A stretch of DNA of 64,000 bases from Croceibacterium selenioxidans (GCF_018599195.1 NZ_JAHFVK010000001.1:1-64000), one strand, 5' to 3'. Numbered from the stretch's first letter, positions 51,204 to 60,186 are shown. Translations and numbers: made by a program. Notes: generated by a model from the sequence alone, not told the origin.

Positions 51204-52463
51204 ATGGCAAAGATCGTCGGCGGCATCGCCACTTCGCACACCCCAACCATCGCCTTCGCCAAGGATGCGAAGAAGTTCGACGATCCGGTATGGAAGCCGA
51301 TCTTCGAAGGTTACGAACCGGTGCAGCAGTGGTTTCGCGAAAAAAAGCCGGACGTGCTGATTTACATCTACAACGATCACATGACTTCGTTCTTCGACCA
51401 CTACAGCCACTTCGCGCTGGGTGTAGGAGAAAGGTTCGAACCGGCCGACGAGGGTGGCGGACCGCGTGACATCCCGGCGATCATGGGCGATCCGAAATTC
51501 GCAGAGCATGTCGCCAAGGTCATGGTCGCGAACGAATTCGACCTCAGCTATTTCCAGGGCAAGGGTCTCGACCACGGGGCCTTTTCACCGCTTTCGGTGA
51601 TGGTCGATCATGACGAAAACGGCTGGGCCGTGAAGTTGCTGCCCGTCGTCTGTGGGGTTCTGACCGTGCCGCTGCCTTCGGCGCGCCGGTTCTACAAATT
51701 CGGCAAGTCGCTGCGTCAGGCGATCCTGTCCTATCCGGAAGACATCAAGGTCGCCATCGCCGGTACCGGCGGTCTCAGCCATCAGGTCCACGGCGAAGCC
51801 TGCGGCTTCAACAATCCCGATTGGGACATGAAGTTCATGGACATGCTCGAGAAGGATCCCGAGGCCCTGCTCGACTATCCGATCGCCAAGCTGGCCGAAC
51901 TGGGGGGTTGGGAAGGCGCCGAGGTGGTCATGTGGCTGATGATGCGCGGCGCGCTTTCGGCCGAGGTCGAGTGCACCCACAAGACCTACTTCCTGCCTTC
52001 GATGTGCCCGATCGCGACGATGATCATGGAAGAGCGTTCGAACGACGCCCCGGTTGAAGACCCGGCCAAGACGCTAGAACGCATCAATTGGGACTATGCC
52101 GGTTCGGAAAAGATGGAGGGCACTTATCCCTTCACTATCGAGCGTTCGGTCAAGGGTTTCCGGCTCAATCACTTCCTCCACTCCCTGACCGATCCCACGG
52201 TCCGCAAGCTGTTCCGGGATGACGAGGAAGCGGCGATGACCCAGGCCGGACTCAGCGAGGAAGAAAAGCGCCTCGTGCGTGAACGGGACTGGATCGGCAT
52301 GATCCACTATGGCGTGATCTTCTTCATGCTGGAAAAGCTTGGCGCAGTAACCGGCATCGGCAACATCGACATCTATGCCGCGATGAAGGGGCTCTCGGTT
52401 CCCGACTTCCAGAAGACCCGCAACGCCCAGATCAACTACGGCGTGGCCGGCAAGGAAGACTAA
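51204..52463 (+). CDS. Fused LigB-LigA-type dioxygenase (gallate dioxygenase-like)
   Basis: The product is 419 residues. The first about 280 residues form a LigB-type catalytic domain with H12, H59 and E240 as the expected iron ligands, and H124 and H193 in the pocket (GLDHGAFSPL, GGLSHQVHGEACGFNNPDWDM). The last about 110 residues form a LigA-type helical domain (FLHSLTDPTVRKLF, ERDWIGMIHYGVIFFMLEKL, FQKTRNAQI). The fused arrangement and length match the DesB/GalA gallate dioxygenases. No ring-fission pathway genes neighbour it. ATG 51204. Confidence 0.88.
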   Translation: MAKIVGGIATSHTPTIAFAKDAKKFDDPVWKPIFEGYEPVQQWFREKKPDVLIYIYNDHMTSFFDHYSHFALGVGERFEPADEGGGPRDIPAIMGDPKFAEHVAKVMVANEFDLSYFQGKGLDHGAFSPLSVMVDHDENGWAVKLLPVVCGVLTVPLPSARRFYKFGKSLRQAILSYPEDIKVAIAGTGGLSHQVHGEACGFNNPDWDMKFMDMLEKDPEALLDYPIAKLAELGGWEGAEVVMWLMMRGALSAEVECTHKTYFLPSMCPIATMIMEERSNDAPVEDPAKTLERINWDYAGSEKMEGTYPFTIERSVKGFRLNHFLHSLTDPTVRKLFRDDEEAAMTQAGLSEEEKRLVRERDWIGMIHYGVIFFMLEKLGAVTGIGNIDIYAAMKGLSVPDFQKTRNAQINYGVAGKED

Positions 52464-52471
52464 AGTTCAAG

Positions 52472-52499
52472 TTCCTCCCTGAGCTAGCTCGGGGAGGAA
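52472..52499. repeat. CTCGGGGAGGA hairpin, dispersed copy 2
   Basis: TTCCTCCCTGAGC and GCTCGGGGAGGAA pair across TA, with one wobble. It lies nine bases after the dioxygenase stop. The CTCGGGGAGGA arm is identical to 40088-40098. It is a repeat-family hairpin and may also serve as a terminator. Confidence 0.65.
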
Positions 52500-52619
52500 A
52501 ATCTCCTGCCAAAGTCGGCGATGGGGAGCCGGTCCGCGCGAGAAACCGGTCAGCCGCTTGCCGAGACCCTCCCAAACCCATCGCTCTGCGACTGGAGCGA
52601 CTTCGTCTTCCCTGGTCGC

Positions 52620-53030
52620 TCAGGAGAGCGCTGTTGGGCCGAGGCCGGCTGGGACCTGCGTGCCTTCGGGGAGCAGCCGCGCAATCGCGGCAAGGAAAGG
52701 CTTGATTGAAATCGGTTTGGCCAGAAAATCGCTGGCACCTGCCCGCCGGATGCGGGCTTCCTCCCCCTTGCCGACGTAGGCCGTCACCGCGAGAATGGGA
52801 ATCTGCTGCAGCTTCGGATCGGCCTGCAGGCGCTGGATCAGCTCGAAGCCGGAAACGCTGGGCAAATTGATGTCCATCGTAATCAGGTCCGGCGAAAATT
52901 CTTTGGTCTTCTTCAGCACGTGCTTGCCGTCGGTAACCGCCTGCACCAGGAAGCCCGAGTTCTCAAGGACGGTGCACAGCAGCATCCGATTGAGAAGATC
53001 GTCTTCGACTACGAGGATGCGTTTCGACAC
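52620..53030 (-). CDS. DivK-like single-domain response regulator
   Basis: The product is 136 residues, essentially a receiver domain. ILVVEDDLLNRMLLCTVLE gives the acidic pair, LITMDINLPSVSG the phosphorylated Asp, and LAVTAYVGKGEEARIRRAGASDFLAKPI the Thr and Lys. The single-domain form and sequence style resemble DivK. The start is GTG 53030. No sensor kinase is adjacent. Confidence 0.85.
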   Translation of the reverse strand: MSKRILVVEDDLLNRMLLCTVLENSGFLVQAVTDGKHVLKKTKEFSPDLITMDINLPSVSGFELIQRLQADPKLQQIPILAVTAYVGKGEEARIRRAGASDFLAKPISIKPFLAAIARLLPEGTQVPAGLGPTALS

Positions 53031-53255
53031 CGCGACCTAACGCGCGCAGACGCGAAAAGTGCCCGTGGGCCCACACCAGTGCGGCGACAGATTCACCTTC
53101 GACATCTTCCTCGTCCGTGGCGATCTGTGTCGCGCAACTATCAGTGATTCCCTGTATTGGCCTGTGGCGAGCCGTCAAAGATAATGCGGCGAACAGCCTC
53201 TCGCGCCCGATCTTTGGGTTTTTTTGGTGCAAGGCTCAAGCTCGGGAAGGAGCTC

Positions 53256-53696
53256 ATGTACCGGCATATTCTCATCGCCACCGACGGTTCGGAGATCGCT
53301 CAAAAGGGGTTGGATCACGGTCTTGAGCTTGCCAAAACGATCGATGCTAAAGTGACGATCGTTGCGGTTGCCGAGAGTCAGCTGCCTTACCTCGCGGCGG
53401 GTGCCGATGTCAGCGTCTTTGCCTATCAGGAATACGCGGCCGTCCAGAAAGACCTCACCGAGAAGATACTGACTGCTGCAAAAATGGAGGCCCGCAGCGC
53501 GGGCGTCTCGGCGGAGACGGACTGTCTGGAGAACGCTTCGCCCGCCGAAGCGATCGTCGGAGCCGCAAAGGTGCACGACTGTGATCTGATCGTCATGTCT
53601 TCGCATGGGCGGCGGGGCCTTCGCCGAATGATCCTTGGCAGCGTGACCTCGGAAGTGTTGGTGCTGAGTTCGATCCCGGTACTGGTCGTGCGCTAA
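53256..53696 (+). CDS. Universal stress protein (UspA family)
   Basis: The product is 146 residues. MYRHILIATDGSEIAQKGLDHGLELAK begins the fold. The ATP-binding motif is G-x2-G-x9-G(S/T) at SSHGRRGLRRMILGSVTSEVL. The protein should bind ATP and help in stress survival. GGAAGGAG precedes ATG 53256. It is convergent to the DUF985 gene. Confidence 0.9.
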   Translation: MYRHILIATDGSEIAQKGLDHGLELAKTIDAKVTIVAVAESQLPYLAAGADVSVFAYQEYAAVQKDLTEKILTAAKMEARSAGVSAETDCLENASPAEAIVGAAKVHDCDLIVMSSHGRRGLRRMILGSVTSEVLVLSSIPVLVVR

Positions 53697-53705
53697 GGTC
53701 AGCCG

Positions 53706-54143
53706 TCAACGGCCGGGACGCCAACCCGGCTCCGCAAGAGTGAAGCCGGCGAACTCGAACCCGGGCGTCACGATGCAGGACACGAGCGTGTAACCGGCCC
53801 GGCCCGGCAACGGCGCGGCGGCTTGCCATTCAAACGGAGCAACCACGTATTGGGGGACGTCCTCGGCCAGGACATCGGGACCGAGACGCACCTCGCGAAC
53901 CGGACCTTCGACGCCCGCCGACAGACTTAACAGCAGTGGGTCGCCTGCGTGCCACAGCCACACTTCCGCGGCGTCCACTTTGTGCCAGTGCGAACGCTGA
54001 TGGGCTTCGAGCAGAAACAGGATCGCCGTCGCTCCAGACCGCTGCCCTTCAGGAGCTTCGGCCCGCCAGGTCTCACGATACCAGCCGCCTTCCGGGTGGG
54101 GGACCAGCCGAAGGTCTTCGATGAGCGCTTTGACGGGGCTCAC
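53706..54143 (-). CDS. DUF985 cupin-like protein
   Basis: The product is 145 residues. LIEDLRLVPHPEGGWYRETWRA, ATAILFLLEAHQRSHWHKVDAAEVWLWHAGDPL and the terminal PGFEFAGFTLAEP are typical of the DUF985 cupins, with SHWHK supplying metal-type His residues. Function is unknown. The start is GTG 54143, overlapping the DUF427 stop as GTGA. Confidence 0.85.
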   Translation of the reverse strand: MSPVKALIEDLRLVPHPEGGWYRETWRAEAPEGQRSGATAILFLLEAHQRSHWHKVDAAEVWLWHAGDPLLLSLSAGVEGPVREVRLGPDVLAEDVPQYVVAPFEWQAAAPLPGRAGYTLVSCIVTPGFEFAGFTLAEPGWRPGR

Positions 54144-54430
54144 ACTTCGATCACTTCCACTCCGTTCCAGAAGGCGATGCGGTCACGGATTGTCTCAGCC
54201 TTCGGCTTGGGCTCCGGATAATACCACGCGGCATCGACGTTCCGGTCACCGTCGAGATCTAGCGTATAGTAATGGGCCGTACCCTTCCACGGGCATTCAG
54301 TGGTCGTGGAACTCTTCTCCAGTACCGAGGGATCGACATCTTCGCGTGGAAAATAGTGGTTGCCTTCGACCACGACTGTGCGGTCACTATGGGCTATGAC
54401 CTGGTCGTTCCAGATAGCCTCCACCGCCAT
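54140..54430 (-). CDS. DUF427 protein
   Basis: The product is 96 residues. VEAIWNDQVIAHSDRTVVVEGNHYFPREDV, TECPWKGTAHYYTL and AAWYYPEPKPKAETIRDRIAFWNGVEV are diagnostic of DUF427, which is widespread and uncharacterised. The four-base overlap with the DUF985 gene makes the two a likely operon. GGGAG lies upstream of ATG 54430. It is divergent from the DUF72 gene. Confidence 0.88.
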   Translation of the reverse strand: MAVEAIWNDQVIAHSDRTVVVEGNHYFPREDVDPSVLEKSSTTTECPWKGTAHYYTLDLDGDRNVDAAWYYPEPKPKAETIRDRIAFWNGVEVIEV

Positions 54431-54511
54431 GGGTAGCTCCCTTCTGCACATCCTTCCTCGAACAAATCGCGGATCGCGGACTTCGGTTCCATTGTCGCGA
54501 AGGAGAGCTGG

Positions 54512-55312
54512 GTGATTCGCACCGGCATCGGCGGTTGGGTCTATCCCCCATGGCGCAAGGGTACCTTCTATCCCGAAGGGCTTCCGCAGAAGCGCGAGCT
54601 TGAGTGGGCTTCGCGCCAGCTCGGCGCGATCGAGATCAACGGAACCTACCACAGCCTGCAGAAGCCGGAGAGCTTCCGCAAATGGCGCGAAGCGACGCCC
54701 GATGGCTTCGTGTTTGCGGTCAAGGGATCGTCCTACGTCACCAACCGCAAGGTTCTGGCTTCGACGGGAGAGGCGATGGCGAGGTTTTTTGGCCAAGGCC
54801 TCGAGGAGCTTGGCGATCGGCTCGGCCCGATCCTGTGGCAGCTGATGGGCACCAAGCGGTTCGATGCCGAAGACATCGCGGCGTTCTTCGATCTGTTGCC
54901 GCGCGATCTGAAGGGTGTGCCGCTGCGCCACGCGATCGAGACCGGACATGAAAGCTTCGCCTGTCCCGAGTTCGTCGAACTGGCACGAGCGGCGGGCGTG
55001 GCGATCGTCTGGTGCGAACAGGAGAGCCGCACTCCGATCGCGGACCGCACCGCGGATTTCGCCTATCTGCGCTGCAAGAACCTCGATGCCGATCAGCCGA
55101 CCGGCTATGCGCCCACCGACCTCGCGCGCATTGCCGGCCTGTGCCGAGGATGGGAGGCTGGCGAAGCGATCAAGGGTCTGCCCTACGCTGGCGATGCGGC
55201 GCAAAGCAGCGGCAAGGGCGGTGATGTTTTCGCCTTCATGATTAACGGCGCCAAGCACCGTGCGCCCGCGGCGGCCATGGCGCTGGCGGAGCTGGTGAGC
55301 GCATCAGACTAA
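54512..55312 (+). CDS. DUF72-family protein
   Basis: The product is 266 residues. RTGIGGWVYPPWRKGTFYPEGLPQKRELEWASRQLGAIEINGTYHSL is the classic DUF72 start. The family adopts a TIM-barrel fold; its role is unknown, with suggestions of nucleic acid or sugar binding. The start is GTG 54512 after AAGGAG. The C-terminus continues with FAFMINGAKHRAPAAAMALAEL. Confidence 0.88.
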   Translation: MIRTGIGGWVYPPWRKGTFYPEGLPQKRELEWASRQLGAIEINGTYHSLQKPESFRKWREATPDGFVFAVKGSSYVTNRKVLASTGEAMARFFGQGLEELGDRLGPILWQLMGTKRFDAEDIAAFFDLLPRDLKGVPLRHAIETGHESFACPEFVELARAAGVAIVWCEQESRTPIADRTADFAYLRCKNLDADQPTGYAPTDLARIAGLCRGWEAGEAIKGLPYAGDAAQSSGKGGDVFAFMINGAKHRAPAAAMALAELVSASD

Positions 55313-55355
55313 GCTTTGCCTTGCGCCTGGCCGAGATACGGCTAGCCCCGCGCCA

Positions 55356-56501
55356 ATGGAAATGACCTCATTCGACCACCAGCAATTCCTACGCGAATTC
55401 TGGCAGAAGAAGCCGCTCCTGATCAGGAACCCCTGGAAATCATGGAGCAACCCGCTCGAGCCTGACGAGCTCGCCGGGCTGGCTTGCGAAAGCGAGGTCG
55501 AGAGCCGCCTCGTCACGCTGGCCGCGGACAACTGGGAGCTGAAGCACGGGCCCCTGGCGGAAAGCCAGTTCGGCCGGCTGGGCAGGGCGCCCTGGACGCT
55601 GTTGGTCCAGGCGGTCGACCACCACGTTCCTTCAGTGGCCGCACTGCTCGAGCCGTTTCGCTTCATCCCGAACTGGCGGGTTGATGACGTGATGGTCAGT
55701 TACGCGACCGACGGTGGTGGGGTCGGTCCGCATTTCGATCAGTACGACGTGTTCCTGGTGCAAGGTCTTGGCAAGCGCCTCTGGCAACTGGGCGCGACGT
55801 GTGGCCCCGACGCTGAGCTATTGTCGCACGACGACTTGCGGCTGCTCGCGAATTTCGAGGCGACCGAAGAATGGCTGCTTGAGCCTGGCGACATCCTCTA
55901 CGTCCCGCCGCGTGTCGCGCACAACGGCATTGCCGTCGGCGACGACTGCATGACCTATTCGGTCGGGTTCCGGGCACCGTCGCGGACCGAGCTGATCACC
56001 GATCTGGCCGAGGCCGTTGCGGCTGACCTCGAGGATGACGATCGCTACTCTGATCCGAACCTGACGGCGCAGGACAATCCCGGCGAGATTTCACCGGAAG
56101 CCATCGAGCACCTGCTTGGGATGGTTGCCGAACGAATGCTCGATCGCGACGCCTTCACACGCTGGTTCGCGGGATACAGCACCACGCCCAAGCGGCCCGA
56201 GATCAGCTGGCAGCCCGATGATCCCTTCGCAGTCGATGATGTGCGTCGCATCCTGGCCGAGCCCGCCCAACTGCTGCGCAATCCCGCCAGCCGCTTTGCC
56301 TTCGTTCGCCAGGAGTCAGGTTCGGTGCTGTTGGCGGTCGACGGCCACTGCTTCGACTGTGCGGGCGAGACGACCTCCTTCGCCGAGCGGCTCGCAGGGC
56401 AAGAGCGGGTATCAGTCGGCCCCGATGCGTCCGAGCCCACGGTGGAACTGATCACGATCCTGCTCAATCAGGGAAGCGTCGCTTTCGACGAGGAGGACTG
56501 A
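55356..56501 (+). CDS. roxA: JmjC/cupin-4 oxygenase, ribosomal protein uL16 hydroxylase-like
   Basis: The product is 381 residues. H126-x-D128 in GPHFDQYDVF and H189 in PPRVAHNG are the iron ligands, and the start FLREFWQKKPLLIRN is typical of RoxA (YcfD), which hydroxylates an arginine of ribosomal protein uL16 using 2-oxoglutarate. The C-terminal half has the winged-helix region ending VELITILLNQGSVAFDEED. The target is presumed from the family. Confidence 0.88.
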   Translation: MEMTSFDHQQFLREFWQKKPLLIRNPWKSWSNPLEPDELAGLACESEVESRLVTLAADNWELKHGPLAESQFGRLGRAPWTLLVQAVDHHVPSVAALLEPFRFIPNWRVDDVMVSYATDGGGVGPHFDQYDVFLVQGLGKRLWQLGATCGPDAELLSHDDLRLLANFEATEEWLLEPGDILYVPPRVAHNGIAVGDDCMTYSVGFRAPSRTELITDLAEAVAADLEDDDRYSDPNLTAQDNPGEISPEAIEHLLGMVAERMLDRDAFTRWFAGYSTTPKRPEISWQPDDPFAVDDVRRILAEPAQLLRNPASRFAFVRQESGSVLLAVDGHCFDCAGETTSFAERLAGQERVSVGPDASEPTVELITILLNQGSVAFDEED

Positions 56502-56515
56502 GGCAGCCCCGGCGC

Positions 56516-57067
56516 CTAGGACACCGCGATCTCCCGCCACTGGCCCGGTGCCAGGCCCTCCACCGTCAAGTCGCCGATCGACCATCGAACCAGCCTGAGC
56601 GTCGGGTGGCCCACAGCGGCGGTCATCCTGCGGACCTGGCGGTTCCGACCTTCGCTGATCGTCAGCTTGAGCCAGCTGTCGGGGATGGTCTTGCGAACCC
56701 GTATCGGCGGATCGCGTGGCCACAGGTCCGGAGCCGGAATGCGGTCGGCCTTGGCGGGCCGGGTAGGACCATCCTTCAGCTGGACCCCCGCGCGCAACTG
56801 GTCGAGATTAGCGTCGCCCGGCTCCCCTTCGACTTGGACGAGGTAGGTCTTCGGCATCTTGAAGCGGGGATCAGCAATCCGCGCCTGCAGCCGCCCATCG
56901 TCGCACAGCAGCAGCAGGCCTTCGCTGTCGAGGTCGAGCCGTCCGGCGGGATAGACGCCGGGCAGGTCGATGAAGTCCGACAGCGTTCTGCGAGCCGCAT
57001 CGAGGCTGCGGTCGGTGAACTGCGACAGCACGCCATAGGGTTTGTTGAACAGAATCAGCCGGGCCAC
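56516..57067 (-). CDS. rluE: Pseudouridine synthase, RluE type
   Basis: The product is 183 residues. [35 protein letters not shown] (catalytic Asp in RLD) and [26 protein letters not shown] match RsuA-family pseudouridine synthases. No S4 domain is present, as in RluE, which modifies 23S rRNA. The start is GTG 57067. Confidence 0.88.
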   Translation of the reverse strand: MARLILFNKPYGVLSQFTDRSLDAARRTLSDFIDLPGVYPAGRLDLDSEGLLLLCDDGRLQARIADPRFKMPKTYLVQVEGEPGDANLDQLRAGVQLKDGPTRPAKADRIPAPDLWPRDPPIRVRKTIPDSWLKLTISEGRNRQVRRMTAAVGHPTLRLVRWSIGDLTVEGLAPGQWREIAVS

Positions 57068-57649
57068 GTGTCGAGGATCCTTGGTCTGCTATCCGCGAGT
57101 AAGTTGACGCTTTTGGGGTGACGGGGTGACACTGTCGTGCGCCATTTGCGCAAAAGTGTCACCTTGCCGATTTTCCGCAGAAAACCGCCAATATTTCCGC
57201 CAACTTGCATCGACGAGTGTAACCTTTGGGCCTCTTGCCATTGTCGCAAGCTGACAGTTTTTCGCGCTTGGGCGACAGTCCACGAAGAGTATCCAACATT
57301 GGGAAAGAGCCGGAATCACCCTGGACCAGGGGCGGGCCTGTAGGAAAGTGTTTTCCGCGACTTCCGGCCCGGAGCCCCCCTTGCGAGGGTGGATGATGCG
57401 CTGTCGATGCGTCCGGCAAACCAACCCGCTGCAGTGTCGTGACCTCAAGTGGTCATGCCTCTTTGGACAAAGCGGCCTGTCACGGCTTCCAAGGTGTCCG
57501 TTACGATCCTGCCCGGGATGAGCAAGGAAACGCAGTTCCTGGGACCTTTCGCACTGCCTGGGTGTGGAGCCTTAAACGGTAGGCGGTCAGTCCACCTCGC
57601 AGTTGGAATGCCAGGCTGGAGCCGGAGCGGTGAATGGCACCCCAAACCC
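57068..57649. other. 582-bp gap with GTGACA repeats; no gene supported
   Basis: The region lies upstream of the RluE-type gene and downstream of the gene at 57650. It contains GTGAC (57118), GGTGACACTGTC (57125-57136) and AAAAGTGTCAC (57152-57162), the exact inverse of GTGACACTTTT at 40400. Weaker variants follow: GAGTGTAACC (57215) and CTGACAGTTTTT (57251). Beyond about 57300 I see no coding pattern, only GC-rich potential hairpins such as TGACC-TCAAG-TGGTCA near 57440. A structured RNA or a decayed gene cannot be excluded. Confidence 0.5.
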
Positions 57650-58159
57650 TCAAGCCGAGTTCGCAGGCAAGGGTGAACCCGATCCGCTGCGGACGATCCA
57701 GTCGTCGATCTTGCGCGCGATCGGTTCGACAGGGGCCTTTCCCGATCCGCCGTTGGCGATGCTGACCGCAAGGTTTCCGCGCGCGAAGGTCAGCGCGACC
57801 GCCGCGGCATAGGAGAACGCCACGTCGCCGGGCGCGTCTTGCAGCTGATGCACTTCGGGGGCCTGCATGTTGCCGAGCAGTTCGAGCAGCACCTCGTGCG
57901 CCGCCTCGCGCGAAGGGCATTCGCGGATGTCGAGCAGCAGCAGTGCGTCGGGCTTGTCGGGCGGGGTCCACGAGGCTCGCAGCAGCCGGGTGCCGTCGCC
58001 CGGGTCGATCAGCCGCACCCGTCCCGCGTCGAGGCCGGGGATCAGGTCCCAGGGCAGCGCGACGTCGTGCAGCTCAAGATCCTGTTCCAGCCGGTTGGTG
58101 CCCTTCCAATCATCGAACCCGAACCGTTCGCGGAGAGCTTCATATTGCTGCGTGACCAT
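57650..58159 (-). CDS. Hypothetical partner of the transglutaminase-like protein
   Basis: The product is 169 residues. It contains LLRASWTPPDKPDALLLLDIRECPSREAAHEVLLELLGNMQ and VAFSYAAAVALTFARGNLAVSIAN, a mixed alpha/beta pattern without a known family. GGAGGAG precedes ATG 58159. It starts 17 bases after the transglutaminase-like gene and is almost certainly in the same operon. A role as a binding, immunity or regulatory partner is inference. Confidence 0.6.
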   Translation of the reverse strand: MVTQQYEALRERFGFDDWKGTNRLEQDLELHDVALPWDLIPGLDAGRVRLIDPGDGTRLLRASWTPPDKPDALLLLDIRECPSREAAHEVLLELLGNMQAPEVHQLQDAPGDVAFSYAAAVALTFARGNLAVSIANGGSGKAPVEPIARKIDDWIVRSGSGSPLPANSA

Positions 58160-58176
58160 TTGCGCTCCTCCGATAG

Positions 58177-59364
58177 TCAGAACACGCTGCGCCGGACACG
58201 CGTCGAGGGTTGCGGGTCGCAGTTGCCCGAGGGCGAGAGTTTGTCGCGATAGTCGCCGCTGCCCGGCGTCCCGAAGACCATGTTGGCCGGCAGAAGGGGC
58301 GTGTGCGGGGCGCTTGTGGGATCGGCGTCGCCATCGACCTGCAGGCAAGCGTCGTAGACGCGGTCCGCCGCTCCGCAGGCATCCTTCCACGGGATTTCGT
58401 GATAGCTGAAGCCGGACCAGCCGCAGGCCGTCTGCCAGGTCGAAGATCCGATCGCGAGCAGGGGATTGAGCTGGAAGCCCCAACCCATCCGCGATTGCCA
58501 GAGATCGCAACCAAGGGCGTTGGCGAAAGTGGAGACGAACGTCGCGCAGTCGGTGCAGTTGACGTACTGGCCGCGGCCGGGGCCTCCGGCGATCCGTTCG
58601 AGGAACGCCGTGCAGTCGAAGTCCGGATAGGCATAGCGCGTGCTGCCGCCGCCAGGGCAGTCATACTCTATGACCGAATGGCCGAGATCGTAGACCATCT
58701 GGGTGATCTGGCCGGCGGCGGTGTCCCGGTCGACCGCGCCGAACGCCCAGCCGCAGGCCTTGTCGAGCACTTCGGTCCAGGGAAGCTGGGTGTTGGAAGA
58801 GGCATAGGGAGCCTGCTGCCAGGGTGCCGTCGGAGTTTCGAGCAGCACGTAGATCCGGTGGTTGGAGGTATCGAAATCCTTCCAGGGCCCGCGCTTGCGC
58901 CGGTACTGCCAGCGCCACGAGGTGATGCGAATGCCCACGCCGACCTTGTGCAGTCTCGTCTTGCGCAGTTCGAACGTCTCCCAGCTGCTCAGGCCTGGAC
59001 CGTTGAAGTCGACATGCCGCGCCTTGACCTCTCCCAACACGTTGCCGAACAGCGCCCGGAACAAGCGGAGCAGCCAACCCAGACAGCCTGAAGGTCCATG
59101 ACCTCGGATCGTCGCGTCGATCGCTCGAATTCGCACGCGGGCAGGCTTGGAGGTCCAGCGAAAGCGCGCCTGGATCGTCAGCGTGTGGCCGGCGGTTTCT
59201 TTCTTGACGTAGGCCGCGGGCGAGTCTTCTGCATTGACGCTGACACCGGCCCGCCATTCGGGGACCGTGACGAAAGTCGTGCCGTTTCGCCGGATATTAA
59301 TGGCGTTGTTATGAACGGTGTTAGGATCGTGGTTGAACTTGATCGCATCGAGCCTCAGGGGCAT
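58177..59364 (-). CDS. Transglutaminase-like cysteine protease-fold protein
   Basis: The product is 395 residues, without a signal peptide. The C-terminal half has YVNCTDCATFVSTFANALG, with a likely catalytic Cys, then FSYHEIPWKDACGAADRVYDACLQVDGD, where a His and Asp follow at distances typical of transglutaminase/papain-like domains. The N-terminal half is beta-rich (WRAGVSVNAEDSPAAYVKKETAGHTLTIQARFRW). GGGGAG precedes ATG 59364. Substrate and location are unknown. Confidence 0.55.
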   Translation of the reverse strand: MPLRLDAIKFNHDPNTVHNNAINIRRNGTTFVTVPEWRAGVSVNAEDSPAAYVKKETAGHTLTIQARFRWTSKPARVRIRAIDATIRGHGPSGCLGWLLRLFRALFGNVLGEVKARHVDFNGPGLSSWETFELRKTRLHKVGVGIRITSWRWQYRRKRGPWKDFDTSNHRIYVLLETPTAPWQQAPYASSNTQLPWTEVLDKACGWAFGAVDRDTAAGQITQMVYDLGHSVIEYDCPGGGSTRYAYPDFDCTAFLERIAGGPGRGQYVNCTDCATFVSTFANALGCDLWQSRMGWGFQLNPLLAIGSSTWQTACGWSGFSYHEIPWKDACGAADRVYDACLQVDGDADPTSAPHTPLLPANMVFGTPGSGDYRDKLSPSGNCDPQPSTRVRRSVF

Positions 59365-59608
59365 TTTGCATCTCCCCGATCGCAGCGTTCTATTCAGGTT
59401 ATATTGCCATAAACTTGCTATTTTAACAACGAGTGCCGGGCCGGTATTTGAAACAACTCGTCCCGTATGAAGCATTTGGAGTACTGGTGCGAAGCGGGGC
59501 CTAGGCTCGCCCGGGCAAGTCGCTCGCTGAATACGTGATTTTACCTATATCATTGAGAAGGTGACGCTTACCATAATCGCCTACGCGGGTGATGGGAGGT
59601 CGTTAGAC

Positions 59609-60166
59609 GTGGACGCACAACGAGATGGGAAGCGCGCTCATTCGCGAACCAGTATGTTCGTGCTCGCCACCATGGCCACTACTTCGGCCTCTGGACCCAT
59701 CAAGATCAGGAACATGTCGGCCGGCGGGGCCCTCATCGAAGGTGAGTCGCTTCCCAATATCGGGGAACACTTGAAGCTGGTGCGCTCTGGTCTGAGCGTC
59801 TCCGGCAAAGTCGTCTGGCGCCAGCCCCGGAAGGCCGGCATGTGCTTCGATCGCGAAGTCCAGGTCTCCGATTGGCTCCCCGCTGGAAGCGGCACAACGC
59901 AGCAGGATGTGGACCGGATAGTTCACGAAGTGAAGGAGGGCAGGGTCGACACCAAGCCTGAGCCGCGGACGGATCTCGAACCGACGCCGATCACGGGTAC
60001 GGACTTGATGAACGTCGCCGTCGCGATCGAGGCGCTGGCCGATGCGTTGGCCGAAGACGGCTCTGTCGTGGCCAAGTATGCCACCCAGCTACAGATTCTG
60101 GATATTGCTTCGCAGGTCATGCGCAAGATGGCCGAACCTCGGCCGGCCGCTGCTGCGGGCGCCTAG
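59609..60166 (+). CDS. PilZ-domain protein
   Basis: The product is 185 residues. RAHSR matches the RxxxR c-di-GMP motif, and RNMSAGGALIEG the D/NxSxxG motif of PilZ domains, with the usual spacing. It therefore may bind cyclic di-GMP. The C-terminal helical part (about 125-185) is family-unspecific. GTG 59609 is preferred (GGGAGG nine bases upstream); GTG 59561 is in frame. Confidence 0.75.
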   Translation: MDAQRDGKRAHSRTSMFVLATMATTSASGPIKIRNMSAGGALIEGESLPNIGEHLKLVRSGLSVSGKVVWRQPRKAGMCFDREVQVSDWLPAGSGTTQQDVDRIVHEVKEGRVDTKPEPRTDLEPTPITGTDLMNVAVAIEALADALAEDGSVVAKYATQLQILDIASQVMRKMAEPRPAAAAGA

Positions 60167-60186
60167 GGCTGGAGGGGCTCCCGGGG

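Noticed and set aside
57445-57771. 108-residue minus-strand frame in the long gap
   Set aside because: Arg/Ser/Pro-rich composition and lack of any ribosome site or motif; part overlaps the gene at 57650 in another frame.
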